Below, one piece after another: positions 1 through 10,326 of a DNA stretch of 40,877 nt. Source of the DNA: Mariprofundus sp. (GTDB taxonomy: Bacteria > Pseudomonadota > Zetaproteobacteria > Mariprofundales > Mariprofundaceae). The position numbers and the translations under genes are program-made. Where the stretch lies: positions 1 to 40,877 of the forward strand of contig JAUZQK010000019.1 in assembly GCA_030951025.1 (NCBI GenBank), written 5' to 3'. The first letter of the stretch is position 1. Each line of letters opens with the position of its first letter. The notes under the pieces are model-generated. The model was not told the origin of the DNA. It saw nothing but the letters and a program-made list of their open reading frames with translations, and searched no databases.

Positions 1-459
1 GGCCACTTCATCGGCTTTGCGGCCATCGATAGCGGCAATAGCATTTTTGGCTTTCTGCAAACCGGCAAAAATACGGCGCTGCAATTTATTGGTGCCTAGT
101 TTTACAATGCTCCACGAACGCAGAATAAAATCATGAATCGATGCACGTACCCACCAGGATGCATAGGTCATCAAACGAAAACCGCGTTCCGGATCAAAGC
201 GTTTTACCGCATGCATCAGACCCATTGTACCTTCCTGAATCAAATCCATTTCAGGCAAGCCAAAATGACGGTATTCACGCGCAATGGCAGATACACCACT
301 CAAATTGGCCACAACCAGCTGACGCGCCGCATCACGATCATCATGATCACGCCAAAGTCTGGCCAAACGCAATTCTTCCTCGCGATCAAAACGCGGGGCT
401 TTGCGCACATCGCGCGAAAACAATGCCATACTGTTCAATTCAAATGCTGCTGTAGCCAA
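1..459 (-). CDS. rpoH: RNA polymerase sigma-32 factor RpoH (5' part; runs off the left edge)
   Basis: This is the N-terminal 153 residues of a heat-shock-type sigma factor that directs RNA polymerase to chaperone and protease promoters. The translated region shows sigma region 2 with DLIQEGTMGLMHAVKRFDPE, then MTYASWWVRASIHDFILRSW and VKLGTNKLQRR. The IHDFILRSW...VKLGT stretch is typical of RpoH rather than RpoD or RpoS. I place the start at a TTG (457-459) because a GGAGG lies 8 nt upstream of it and the frame begins MATAAFELNS. An in-frame ATG ten codons later (427-429) is possible but has no ribosome site. The gene continues beyond base 1, so the region-4 DNA-binding domain is not visible. 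A strong sigma-70 promoter lies directly upstream. Confidence 0.93.
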   Translation of the reverse strand, partial: MATAAFELNSMALFSRDVRKAPRFDREEELRLARLWRDHDDRDAARQLVVANLSGVSAIAREYRHFGLPEMDLIQEGTMGLMHAVKRFDPERGFRLMTYASWWVRASIHDFILRSWSIVKLGTNKLQRRIFAGLQKAKNAIAAIDGRKADEVA

Positions 460-501
460 TCTCAATACCTCCACAATCTATCTTGCTTATGGCGCTCTTG
501 T

Positions 502-530
502 ATTATAAGGGGCGCGATTTTATATTTCAA
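502..530 (-). promoter_or_regulatory. sigma-70 promoter of rpoH
   Basis: On the minus strand a TTGAAA (-35, 525-530) is followed after exactly 17 nt by a perfect TATAAT (-10, 502-507). Transcription would start near 495, giving a leader of about 35 nt before the rpoH start. I see no strong inverted repeat in the leader, but RNA thermosensor folding was not computed. Confidence 0.75.
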
Positions 531-576
531 GCCACCTATAGCAAGTATTCTGTGTTTTTAAACCCAACAAACCATC

Positions 577-3189
<2,613 letters not shown>

Positions 3190-3193
<4 letters not shown>

Positions 3194-3441
3194 GTTTGTA
3201 ACTCCACCAATGTTGATTTCAATGTTCCCTCCACCAGACGATGCCGGAACAGCTCCTCGTCACCCATCATCAGCACCGGCACATGCATGCCAAAACGTAC
3301 CAGCAAGGTTTTATCCTGATCCACATTGACCGTCTCCCAGCTGCACAAATCCTGCGCAGCCAGTGCCGCAAGCACCAGCTTGGCATCTTCACACAAACAG
3401 CAATTGCTACGACTTAAGAGTTGCAAATGGGGGGTAGGCAC
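3190..3441 (-). CDS. Glutaredoxin-like protein (DUF836 type)
   Basis: This 83-residue protein looks like the glutaredoxin-like DUF836 family. It has a short beta strand LQLLSRSNCCLCEDAK with a CxxC redox pair (CCLC) near residue 15, then VNVDQDKTLLVRFGMHVPVLMM, where VP provides the cis-proline of the thioredoxin fold. The start is GTG (3439-3441), and no strong Shine-Dalgarno is visible. There is no signal peptide, so it is presumably cytoplasmic. It lies between degP and the TlpA-like gene, overlapping the latter by 4 nt, which suggests one thiol-redox transcript. Its substrate is unknown. Confidence 0.8.
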
Positions 3442-3452
3442 GGTGTGATCCG

Positions 3453-4874
3453 CTAGCGTTCAGTCTTGGGCAATTTCACCAGGGCAAACACCTGATCACC
3501 ATGTCGATCCAGCATCACACGCAACACATCGCCTGCCTTGAATTTTTTCGCCAGCTTGGAAAAGCTACTGACACCAGTCACATTTTTACCATTCACCCGA
3601 TAAACCACATCACCACGCTGAATGCCGGCACGCGCTGCAGGCATGCCACGCTGCAACTGCTTAACCACCGCACCTTTTTTAACCCGTGTCTGCAATCGCG
3701 CCGCCAACTCAGGGCTCAGGTTTTCCACTACCAGGCCAAGGCGAACCTTATTTTTATCGTTGTAAATTCTGCCATTTTTCGCGCTTTCTTCATCAACCAT
3801 GGCTTCCACTTTAACCGTGATCGTCTTCGCCTTGCCATCGCGAATCAAGCCGATTTTAACCTTGTCACCCGGTGCATGTCGAGCCACACGGATCGGTAAA
3901 TCATGGGCTTTATGAATCTCAAAACCATCAATTGATACAATAACATCGCCCGGCAAGATGCCCGCTTTATCGGCTGCAGAGCCCGCCTCAACCTGTGGCA
4001 CCAACGCGCCCTGTCGATCTTTCAAACCCAGCGCCTGCATGGTTTCTTTATCCACATCGGTAATGTGTACACCGAGGCGCGCACGTGTCACATGACCTTT
4101 TTCTCGCAACTCATCCAACACCGAACGCGCCAAATTAATTGGAATCGCAAAACCGATACCATTATTACCACCACTGCGTGAATAAATCGCCGTATTAATA
4201 CCCACCACTTCACCGCGCGTATTAAATAACGGGCCACCGGAATTACCCGGATTAATCGCGGCATCAGTCTGGATAAAATCATCATAAGGGCCAGAACCAA
4301 TCACCCTGCCCTTGGCCGAGACAATGCCTGCGGTCACGGTCTGCTCGAGGCCAAATGGATTACCAATTGCCACCACCCAGTCACCCACACGCAAACGTTC
4401 AGAGTCACCCAGCTTCACAGCTTTAAGGTTTTTCATTTCAATTTTAAGCAGCGCTACATCCAGTTTCGGGTCTGTACCGACTACCGTTGCTTCATGTTCC
4501 GTGCCATCACGCATTTTAACAATGATTTCATCAGCCCCATCAACCACATGGTTGTTGGTCACAATATAACCATCGGATGATAAAACAAACCCCGTACCGA
4601 GTGCATGTTGCTCACGCTGTTGGCGTGGCATATTACGGAAGAAGTCATTAAAAAACTCATCAAACGGTGAGGATGGACCGCCGCCATGTGGAGAACCAAA
4701 GCCAGGAGGCAAGCCTTGTGTGCGCTGTTTTGCACGTTTGGTGGTACTGATATTCACCACGGAATCGGCTTGTGCTGCAGCCAGGTCGGCAAAGCTTTCC
4801 GGCATAGCTTGAACCGGCGTAACCCACAAAAAGGCTAAAAATAAAACAGGCAATAAACGTTTGATATGACTCAA
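3453..4874 (-). CDS. degP: Periplasmic serine protease DegP/MucD (HtrA family)
   Basis: This HtrA-family protease/chaperone degrades misfolded envelope proteins. It has a signal peptide ending at about VTPVQA, a glycine-rich LA loop (about 55-75), and a trypsin-like domain with the complete triad: His in TNNHVVDGAD (about 109), Asp in DPKLDVALLKIE (about 139) and Ser in NPGNSGGPL (about 212). Two PDZ domains follow. I place the start at TTG 4874: an AAGGAG (4881-4886) lies 6 nt upstream of it, whereas the earlier TTG at 4880 abuts the AAGGAG. It sits 86 nt downstream of rseC, an arrangement like mucC-mucD, and is probably cotranscribed with it. Confidence 0.95.
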   Translation of the reverse strand: MSHIKRLLPVLFLAFLWVTPVQAMPESFADLAAAQADSVVNISTTKRAKQRTQGLPPGFGSPHGGGPSSPFDEFFNDFFRNMPRQQREQHALGTGFVLSSDGYIVTNNHVVDGADEIIVKMRDGTEHEATVVGTDPKLDVALLKIEMKNLKAVKLGDSERLRVGDWVVAIGNPFGLEQTVTAGIVSAKGRVIGSGPYDDFIQTDAAINPGNSGGPLFNTRGEVVGINTAIYSRSGGNNGIGFAIPINLARSVLDELREKGHVTRARLGVHITDVDKETMQALGLKDRQGALVPQVEAGSAADKAGILPGDVIVSIDGFEIHKAHDLPIRVARHAPGDKVKIGLIRDGKAKTITVKVEAMVDEESAKNGRIYNDKNKVRLGLVVENLSPELAARLQTRVKKGAVVKQLQRGMPAARAGIQRGDVVYRVNGKNVTGVSSFSKLAKKFKAGDVLRVMLDRHGDQVFALVKLPKTER

Positions 4875-4960
4875 TCTCAACTCCTTGGGATAATTTCAGG
4901 GCACTTTTTAAAGCGAACAGATGAACAACAGATGAATAAAAGATATGAATTCGATAACAC

Positions 4961-5464
4961 TTAATCCGATGAATGCGACAATTGAATAGAGCTATGATGT
5001 GAAACAGCACACTCAGATGCCGTTGCCGGCGCAGTATAAAGTACACGTTTCATCCGCACGTCAAGACCATTTTGGCGATCAGATAAATACAATTTATAAC
5101 AGACATAATAAACCACGACCGCAGCAAAACCTGCCAGCGCTGCCAGCCCTTCAACCGCAGACCAATCCATCCACAGCGCCAACGAGCGCATACCAAGACC
5201 CGCCAGCACAAAGGCCAGCATCGGCAAGGCATATAATCTAAACGCCACCGTCATAACTGCGCTATCCGGCACTTCCAGCAATATTTCATCACCAACCTGT
5301 GCCGCCAGCGTATTTTTGATGCGCAGCTCAACAAAGCGCTCCACCCATGAACCCATGGTGCTGCACGATGTTTTACCGGCACAACCACCACACGCACTCG
5401 CTCTGCGACCACGCACCAGCGCCTGATCACCTTGCAAGCTTATGACTGTAACCTGCTGCTGCAT
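4961..5464 (-). CDS. rseC: RseC/MucC family positive regulator of sigma-E activity
   Basis: This inner-membrane protein of the RseC/MucC family has the characteristic N-terminal cysteine cluster ACGGCAGKTSC. A beta-rich segment with VGDEILLEVPDS follows, then two membrane helices (about residues 76-125) and a cytoplasmic tail. RseC proteins modulate sigma-E signalling or reducing-cluster assembly. The start ATG 5464 is chosen because AGGAG lies 5 nt upstream. The reading frame is open further upstream to 5533 without a ribosome site. The usual rpoE, rseA and rseB neighbours are absent; only degP follows. A good sigma-70 promoter precedes it. Confidence 0.88.
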   Translation of the reverse strand: MQQQVTVISLQGDQALVRGRRASACGGCAGKTSCSTMGSWVERFVELRIKNTLAAQVGDEILLEVPDSAVMTVAFRLYALPMLAFVLAGLGMRSLALWMDWSAVEGLAALAGFAAVVVYYVCYKLYLSDRQNGLDVRMKRVLYTAPATASECAVSHHSSIQLSHSSD

Positions 5465-5544
5465 CAACACTCCTGTGTTTTTCATTCGCGTCAGCATGAG
5501 CCGACAAAGGCGCATCTTACACCGCAATTGCACAACATCGCCAG

Positions 5545-5574
5545 CTTATAAATCAGTGTCCACCCAGATGTCAA
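5545..5574 (-). promoter_or_regulatory. sigma-70 promoter of rseC-degP
   Basis: The minus strand has a perfect TTGACA (-35, 5569-5574) and, 18 nt on, TATAAG (-10, 5545-5550). The predicted transcript starts near 5538, about 75 nt before the rseC ATG. The site looks housekeeping rather than sigma-E-like. Confidence 0.65.
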
Positions 5575-5712
5575 AACAAGCCTTTGATCAGTTTGGCGGC
5601 AAGTCAAATGAACTGCGACAAGAATTATTGCCATTTTCTTTATCTTATGACACAGTCCCGCTTCCTATTTTTACCGGGTGGGATTTTCTGTACACAAAAG
5701 AGGAGAACAGTT

Positions 5713-7128
5713 GTGAGTGACGCAATTAAAAAGGTTTTTGACCTGCTTAAAGAAAATGAGTGCGAATTTGTTGATGTTCGTTTTACGGACACCAAGGGCA
5801 AATGGCAGCACGTAACCTTCCCAGCCCATACGCTGTGTGAAGATAATTTTGAAGATGGCTTCGCCTTCGATGGTTCTTCTGTCGCTGGCTGGTGTGAAAT
5901 TAATAACTCCGATATGGCACTGATCCCGGATCCGGCAAGTGCTAATATCGATCCATTCTTTGAAGCTTCGACATTGGTATTGGTTGCACAGGTGATCGAT
6001 CCAATTACTGGTCAGGATTATAACCGTTGCCCACGTCAGGTAGCACAGCGTGCGTTGAGCTACATCCGCTCTGCTGGTATTGCTGATACAGCATACTTTG
6101 GTCCTGAATTGGAATTCTTCATCTTTGATAGCATGCGCTATAGCAATGAAATGGGTAAATCCGGTTATGAAATCGGTTCTGAAGAAGCTGCATGGAACTC
6201 GAATGAAAAATTTGGTGGCAACAATACCGGTCACCGTCCGCGTGTGAAAGGTGGTTATTTCCCGGTTCCTCCGGTTGATTCTCTACACGAAATTCGTAAC
6301 GACATGTCATTGGTGATGACTGATTTGGGTATGGATATGGAATGCCATCACCATGAAGTTGCAACGGCTGGTCAGTGTGAATTGGCGATGAAGTTCGGTG
6401 AGTTGATTGAGCAGGCGGATAAGTGCCAGTGGTACAAATATGTTGTACATAATGTAGCTGATGCACACGGTAAGACTGCCACATTTATGCCTAAACCTAT
6501 CTTTAACGATAACGGTACGGCGATGCATGTGCATCAATCACTATGGAAAGAAGGCACCAACCTGTTTGCTGGTGATAAATATGCCAACCTGTCTCAGGAA
6601 GCGCTATGGTATATCGGCGGCATCATCAAACATGCGCGCGCATTGAATGCATTCACTAACGCATCTACCAACTCGTACAAGCGTCTGGTTCCAGGCTTTG
6701 AAGCGCCAGTCATGCTGGCTTACTCTAACCGTAACCGTTCTGCTTCTATCCGTATTCCGGTTGTAAGCTCTGATCCGGCGCGTCGTATTGAAGTGCGTTT
6801 CCCCGACTGTTCTGCAAACCCATATTTGGCATTTACTGCTATGATGATGGCTGGCCTTGACGGTATCGCGAACAAGATTGATCCGGGCGAAGCTGCAGAC
6901 AAGAACTTGTACGATCTACCTCCAGAAGAAGGTAAGTTGATTCCTACAGTGTGTGAAAGTTTAGAGCAGGCACTGGAATATTTGGGTAACGATCGCGACT
7001 TCCTGAAAGTCGGCGGAGTCATGGATGACGATATGATTGATGCTTACATCGCGCTGAAGATGGAAGAAGTGAATGAAGTACGCATGCGTCCACATCCAAT
7101 GGAAATGGAATTGTACTACTCCTGCTAA
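5713..7128 (+). CDS. glnA: Glutamine synthetase type I (GlnA)
   Basis: This enzyme makes glutamine from glutamate, ammonia and ATP and is the main entry of nitrogen into metabolism. The translated protein (471 residues) has the GSI signatures [14 protein letters not shown], the ATP-site [18 protein letters not shown] and the RIEVRFPD region. It also has NLYDLPPEE, in which Tyr (about residue 400) is the site adenylylated by GlnE, so this is the regulated GSI-beta type. I place the start at GTG 5713 because AGGAG lies 7 nt upstream and the N-terminus then matches the family; the frame is open to 5584. It stands alone, with no ntrB/ntrC next to it, and is followed by a strong terminator. No convincing sigma-54 site was seen upstream. 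Confidence 0.97.
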   Translation: MSDAIKKVFDLLKENECEFVDVRFTDTKGKWQHVTFPAHTLCEDNFEDGFAFDGSSVAGWCEINNSDMALIPDPASANIDPFFEASTLVLVAQVIDPITGQDYNRCPRQVAQRALSYIRSAGIADTAYFGPELEFFIFDSMRYSNEMGKSGYEIGSEEAAWNSNEKFGGNNTGHRPRVKGGYFPVPPVDSLHEIRNDMSLVMTDLGMDMECHHHEVATAGQCELAMKFGELIEQADKCQWYKYVVHNVADAHGKTATFMPKPIFNDNGTAMHVHQSLWKEGTNLFAGDKYANLSQEALWYIGGIIKHARALNAFTNASTNSYKRLVPGFEAPVMLAYSNRNRSASIRIPVVSSDPARRIEVRFPDCSANPYLAFTAMMMAGLDGIANKIDPGEAADKNLYDLPPEEGKLIPTVCESLEQALEYLGNDRDFLKVGGVMDDDMIDAYIALKMEEVNEVRMRPHPMEMELYYSC

Positions 7129-7151
7129 TGGCACAAAAAGAAACAACAAAC

Positions 7152-7182
7152 AAAAAAGCCACCCTTCGGGGTGGCTTTTTTT
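7152..7182. terminator. Rho-independent terminator after glnA, probably bidirectional
   Basis: A perfect hairpin has GCCACCC paired with GGGTGGC around a TTCG tetraloop. It is flanked by six As on the left and seven Ts on the right, so it can end transcripts from glnA and from the convergent small gene at 7214-7435. Confidence 0.93.
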
Positions 7183-7213
7183 ATGAGCAAAACGTAAAGC
7201 TGCGTGATCGCGC

Positions 7214-7435
7214 TCAAAACCAGCCAGCCCATTTGACGGAAAAGTTCGGGTCTGCACTAAGGTTAACCCAGCGCTGAAAGTGATTGCGTTCAAGTAGCAT
7301 CCAAGGGCCACATTGCTTTGAAAAGAGCACATCATCGGTGATTTTCAAGACATGCCAGCTCTCGCCCATGGCCGCGATCCAATGCTTTCCAAATGACGAA
7401 ATACCGCTTAATTGCACAGAAGATTGTGATGACAT
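7214..7435 (-). CDS. Small protein of unknown function (73 aa)
   Basis: I do not recognise this protein. It has 73 residues, is rich in Trp and Ser (WIAAMGESWHVLKI, WMLLERNHFQRWV), and shows no signal peptide or clear membrane helix. It is supported as a gene by a very good ribosome site (AGGAGG, 8-9 nt before the ATG), by its fit between the glnA terminator and the next gene, and by a 13-bp imperfect inverted repeat just upstream that could be an operator. Its 5-Trp composition is unusual for a shadow reading frame. No function can be proposed. Confidence 0.6.
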   Translation of the reverse strand: MSSQSSVQLSGISSFGKHWIAAMGESWHVLKITDDVLFSKQCGPWMLLERNHFQRWVNLSADPNFSVKWAGWF

Positions 7436-7456
7436 GGCTGGCGACCTCCTTTTGAC

Positions 7457-7487
7457 ATGATAACAGCATTGTTCATGCTGCTATGAT
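7457..7487. repeat. Imperfect inverted repeat, possible operator
   Basis: ATGATAACAGCAT (7457-7469) and ATGCTGCTATGAT (7475-7487) form a dyad with 11 of 13 pairs matching around a 5-nt centre. It lies directly upstream of the ribosome site of the 73-residue gene, a position that suits either a repressor site or an mRNA hairpin. Confidence 0.4.
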
Positions 7488-7519
7488 AAATATCGCCAAA
7501 ATAAAAAAGATCTTAAATC

Positions 7520-7545
7520 TCTGCCATCATCTATTGTATGGCAGA
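7520..7545 (-). terminator. Possible terminator of the hydrolase gene
   Basis: TCTGCCAT/ATGGCAGA (8 bp, loop 10 nt) overlaps the stop codon of the hydrolase gene. On the minus strand it is followed, after about 9 nt, by TTTTTT. The distance between stem and U-run makes it weaker than a canonical terminator. Confidence 0.35.
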
Positions 7546-8553
7546 TGATAACCCTTGCTGCTGTGATGGTAGTGGCGCATGGTGATCATGCATCCACACC
7601 AATATATCTTGCCACACCACCTTGGCCTGCAAATCACGCAACAACATATGGTAACCATGTTTATACACATACAACCGCTGTTGATTCGATTGTTTGCTTA
7701 AGCGGCCAAAGGTTTCCAGCACCGGCTGCTTGGGAATAATTTCATCATGCTCGCCATACACAATCAAAGCTGGCAACTGCAATGCATCCACCGCGTCATA
7801 ACCGGCCTGCATCAGATTCACCAGGCCATACATACTATCTACCCGTGTGGCTTTGATGATGAGCGGATCACGTGAAAGCGCAATCAACATATCCCGGTTA
7901 TCCGAAGCAATCACACCGAGTGATTCGCCGGTAAATTGCTTCGCAGGCATGATGCGTACAGCCAACTTCAATGCCCAGCGCTGCCAAAATGGCATGGCAT
8001 CCCAGCCCCACACCGCCGGTGCCGACAAGATCACGCCGTCAACCGCGACATCACCACGATCCAACGCATGCAGCACCACCGCCGCCCCCATACTTTCACC
8101 CAATAAAAACACCTGTTTGGTAGGAAAACGCTGCCGAATCAGTCCAACAAATGCATGCAAATCAGCCACCAGCACATCTTTCCCCGGCCATAGGCCATGA
8201 TCAGGTGCAGCACCAAAACCACGCTGATCATAGGCATATACGGCAATACCCTGCGCTGCGAAATAGTCCGCTGCGCCATCAATAAAATGGCTATAATCAT
8301 TAAACCCGTGCACGGCAACCATCACCGCTGTCGCCTGTTTTTCTGCTGGCAACCAGCTCCGCAAGGGTAATGATGTGCCATCAAAAGATATAAAACTCGA
8401 TTGTTTTAAAACCGAAGCCATCGGTTCAGTAGACTTCGATGCAGTTTGCTCGTTACTGATCAAACCTGGACTACAGGCGCTGATTAACAGCATCAGCCAC
8501 AGACTCAACCCCCTATCCAATAATCTTCTAGATAAAAACATCTGTGCGCCCAT
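7531..8553 (-). CDS. Alpha/beta-hydrolase lipoprotein (monoacylglycerol-lipase-like)
   Basis: This 340-residue protein belongs to the serine aminopeptidase/monoacylglycerol lipase type of alpha/beta hydrolases. A signal sequence ends in the lipobox LISAC, so it is probably a lipoprotein. The catalytic triad is visible: Ser in LLGESMGAAV, Asp in VYGEHDEIIP and His in KHGYHMLLRD. HGFNDYS near the first strand supplies the oxyanion HG motif. Its substrate is likely a lipid or other ester but cannot be specified. It is monocistronic and divergent from the DUF2782 gene. The start at 8553 is followed by another in-frame ATG at 8541; no ribosome site decides between them. Confidence 0.88.
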   Translation of the reverse strand: MGAQMFLSRRLLDRGLSLWLMLLISACSPGLISNEQTASKSTEPMASVLKQSSFISFDGTSLPLRSWLPAEKQATAVMVAVHGFNDYSHFIDGAADYFAAQGIAVYAYDQRGFGAAPDHGLWPGKDVLVADLHAFVGLIRQRFPTKQVFLLGESMGAAVVLHALDRGDVAVDGVILSAPAVWGWDAMPFWQRWALKLAVRIMPAKQFTGESLGVIASDNRDMLIALSRDPLIIKATRVDSMYGLVNLMQAGYDAVDALQLPALIVYGEHDEIIPKQPVLETFGRLSKQSNQQRLYVYKHGYHMLLRDLQAKVVWQDILVWMHDHHAPLPSQQQGLSSAIQ

Positions 8554-8598
8554 CCATGACCATGCAGCAAACTAACATGTTGCTGTAAACATTTCTCC

Positions 8599-8626
8599 TT
8601 ACCAATACTGTTTTCAACGCTATACT
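8599..8626 (+). promoter_or_regulatory. Promoter of the DUF2782 gene, possibly giving a leaderless mRNA
   Basis: TTACCA (8599-8604), a 16-nt spacer and TATACT (8621-8626) form a fair sigma-70 promoter. The start codon is at 8633, 7 nt after the -10 box, so transcription would begin at or next to the A of ATG. No Shine-Dalgarno precedes that ATG. Confidence 0.5.
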
Positions 8627-8632
8627 GCTTGC

Positions 8633-9058
8633 ATGGCTATTTTCCGACCCCTCTCCCCTCGCTCTCGCTTCCCTATTTTACTCTCGGCGGCTTTATTGAT
8701 GATGCCCGGCATGCTGATGGCTGATGATCAGGTCATGGCACCACCTACAGTCACATCTTCAGGCCAAACCCTGCCGGACAACCCAATAGAAACGCTTGAA
8801 GAAGCGCCGAATTTGCGTGATGAACTGCATGAGCCGGATAAAAACACAGCCGTGGATATCCGTTCTTATAAACGCAAAGATGGCACACAAATCACCGAAT
8901 ACGGTGCCAAAGGACAAGTATTTCAAATTAAAGTACAGCCGCCCGGTGGTATGCCTGCTTATTACCTGTACCGCAATCCCAACGGTCAGTTTGAGCGTCG
9001 CCGCATTAGCGGTGCAAAACCAACTGTTCCACCGAGCTGGATATTAAAAGAATTCTAA
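8633..9058 (+). CDS. DUF2782 family exported protein
   Basis: This 141-residue protein has an N-terminal signal sequence (hydrophobic run at about 13-30, ending MLMADDQ). A conserved C-terminal segment has the DUF2782 pattern: DIRSYKRKDGTQITEYGAKG, then FQIKVQPPGGMPAYYLY. The family is of unknown function, found in proteobacteria, and predicted periplasmic. The acidic, proline-rich middle (about 35-75) looks disordered. Several later Met codons exist, but only the first keeps the signal sequence. The promoter upstream suggests a leaderless message. Confidence 0.82.
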   Translation: MAIFRPLSPRSRFPILLSAALLMMPGMLMADDQVMAPPTVTSSGQTLPDNPIETLEEAPNLRDELHEPDKNTAVDIRSYKRKDGTQITEYGAKGQVFQIKVQPPGGMPAYYLYRNPNGQFERRRISGAKPTVPPSWILKEF

Positions 9059-9088
9059 GCCCCCATCATCTGCGCCGGACAGTGATTC

Positions 9089-9799
9089 ATGCCACAAACC
9101 CATCTACCTCCACCTCGCCTGACCCTGATCACAGATAGTTCCCGATTCAGTGGTGAGGCTTTCTTTCAGAACGTAGAGCAAGCGTTGATCGGCGGTGTGG
9201 ATGCCGTTCTGGTGCGTGAAAAAAATATGACTTCAGCCAAGTTACTGGCCTTGGCATCACGCCTCAGACAAATGACACGCGCCCATCAAGCCCGGCTCAT
9301 TATCCATTCTCAAGCCGATATCTGCGATGCCGTGGATGCCGATGGCGTGCATTTGGCCAGCAATGGGATCAACAGCATCCCATCTGTGCGACAGTGGTTC
9401 AGGCTACAGTCCGGGCAAGGGCAACAACCAGGCCAATCTCCTGATCAGCCCTCAAAACCATTTTCAGAAGAAACCGCAACGCAAGCAACAAAAAGCATTT
9501 CCGTCTCATGCCACAATGCCGATGAACTGGAGGCTGCGCACAGCTTCGGAGCGGACTACGCCATGCTTTCGCCCGTATTCCCAACCCTTTCCCACCCCGG
9601 CGCAGCACATTTGGGGCTCGATGCATTCAATGTGTTGGCTGATGCTGCGCAACTGCCTATCATCGCGCTTGGTGGTATTTCGTTAAAAAATTACGCCGCG
9701 CTGCAGGATAGAAACCTGGCTGTCATCAGTGCATTGCTTCAAAGCAATGATCCCCGACAGACTGCGCAGCAGTTATGCAATCCGGGCACCACCGCGTAA
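9089..9799 (+). CDS. ThiE/TenI superfamily protein (divergent thiamine-phosphate-synthase fold)
   Basis: This 236-residue TIM-barrel protein matches the ThiE/TenI superfamily: LTLITDSSRF, VDAVLVREKNM, DADGVHLAS, GADYAMLSPVFPT and IIALGGIS are the successive core strands. It departs from real thiamine phosphate synthases. The ND pair that binds Mg-pyrophosphate is HS (LIIHSQAD), and the FPT-TK lysine is replaced by SHPGAAHLG, a pattern seen in TenI-like and MutT-fused ThiE-like domains. An insertion of about 25 residues (130-155) rich in Gln, Pro and Ser is unusual. I therefore call the fold, not the reaction. It precedes sixA by 12 nt. Confidence 0.78.
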   Translation: MPQTHLPPPRLTLITDSSRFSGEAFFQNVEQALIGGVDAVLVREKNMTSAKLLALASRLRQMTRAHQARLIIHSQADICDAVDADGVHLASNGINSIPSVRQWFRLQSGQGQQPGQSPDQPSKPFSEETATQATKSISVSCHNADELEAAHSFGADYAMLSPVFPTLSHPGAAHLGLDAFNVLADAAQLPIIALGGISLKNYAALQDRNLAVISALLQSNDPRQTAQQLCNPGTTA

Positions 9800-9811
9800 A
9801 GGAGGCTGATC

Positions 9812-10309
9812 ATGAAAACACTGATTTTAATTCGCCATGCCAAATCGAGCTGGAATGATGCGGTTTTAAACGATTTCGAACGCAGCTTAAATGCACGCGG
9901 ACTATCAGATGCCCCGATTATGGGGGAGCGCTTAAACCAGCGCTTGGCCAATGCAAATCAGCCACTCGATGCCTTATTGTGCAGCTCCGCCCAACGCGCT
10001 GATCAAACAGCTCATTTATTGGCCGCCAGCCTCGGCTTTCCAACCGATCGCATTGACTGGCACCGCGAATTGTATCTGGCCAATCCACAGACTATGTTGA
10101 GTATCATTCAAGCCCTGCCCAACAACATCACCACTGCTGCTCTGGTGGCGCATAACCCCGGCATTAGCGAACTGGCCGAAAAATTAACCGGCGAACGATT
10201 CGGCGATGTGCCCACCTGCGCAGTCATCAGCATTGAATTGCCCATTGATGACTGGCTTGATGCTGGCAACTGGGCAGATCTCATTGATTACGATTATCCC
10301 AAGAGATAA
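9812..10309 (+). CDS. sixA: Phosphohistidine phosphatase SixA-like (histidine phosphatase family)
   Basis: This 165-residue histidine phosphatase has the catalytic LIRHAKSSWND motif at the N-terminus (Arg8-His9, where His9 is phosphorylated). It also has CSSAQRADQTA with its phosphate-binding Arg, and AHNPGI with the second catalytic His. The length and the short RHAKSSW signature are those of SixA, which removes phosphate from phosphohistidine in signalling or PTS proteins. AAAGGAGG lies 6 nt before the ATG. It follows the ThiE-like gene closely and is 17 nt from the TAXI gene, so the three are likely one operon. Confidence 0.88.
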   Translation: MKTLILIRHAKSSWNDAVLNDFERSLNARGLSDAPIMGERLNQRLANANQPLDALLCSSAQRADQTAHLLAASLGFPTDRIDWHRELYLANPQTMLSIIQALPNNITTAALVAHNPGISELAEKLTGERFGDVPTCAVISIELPIDDWLDAGNWADLIDYDYPKR

Positions 10310-10326
10310 AAAGGGCTACAATAAAA

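Noticed and set aside
133-561. Plus-strand frames opposite rpoH
   Set aside because: They lie antisense to a well-supported sigma factor and have no ribosome site or family motif.
5580-5712. sigma-54 (NtrC-dependent) promoter before glnA
   Set aside because: TGGCGGC near 5594 lacks the matching GC element at the required distance.
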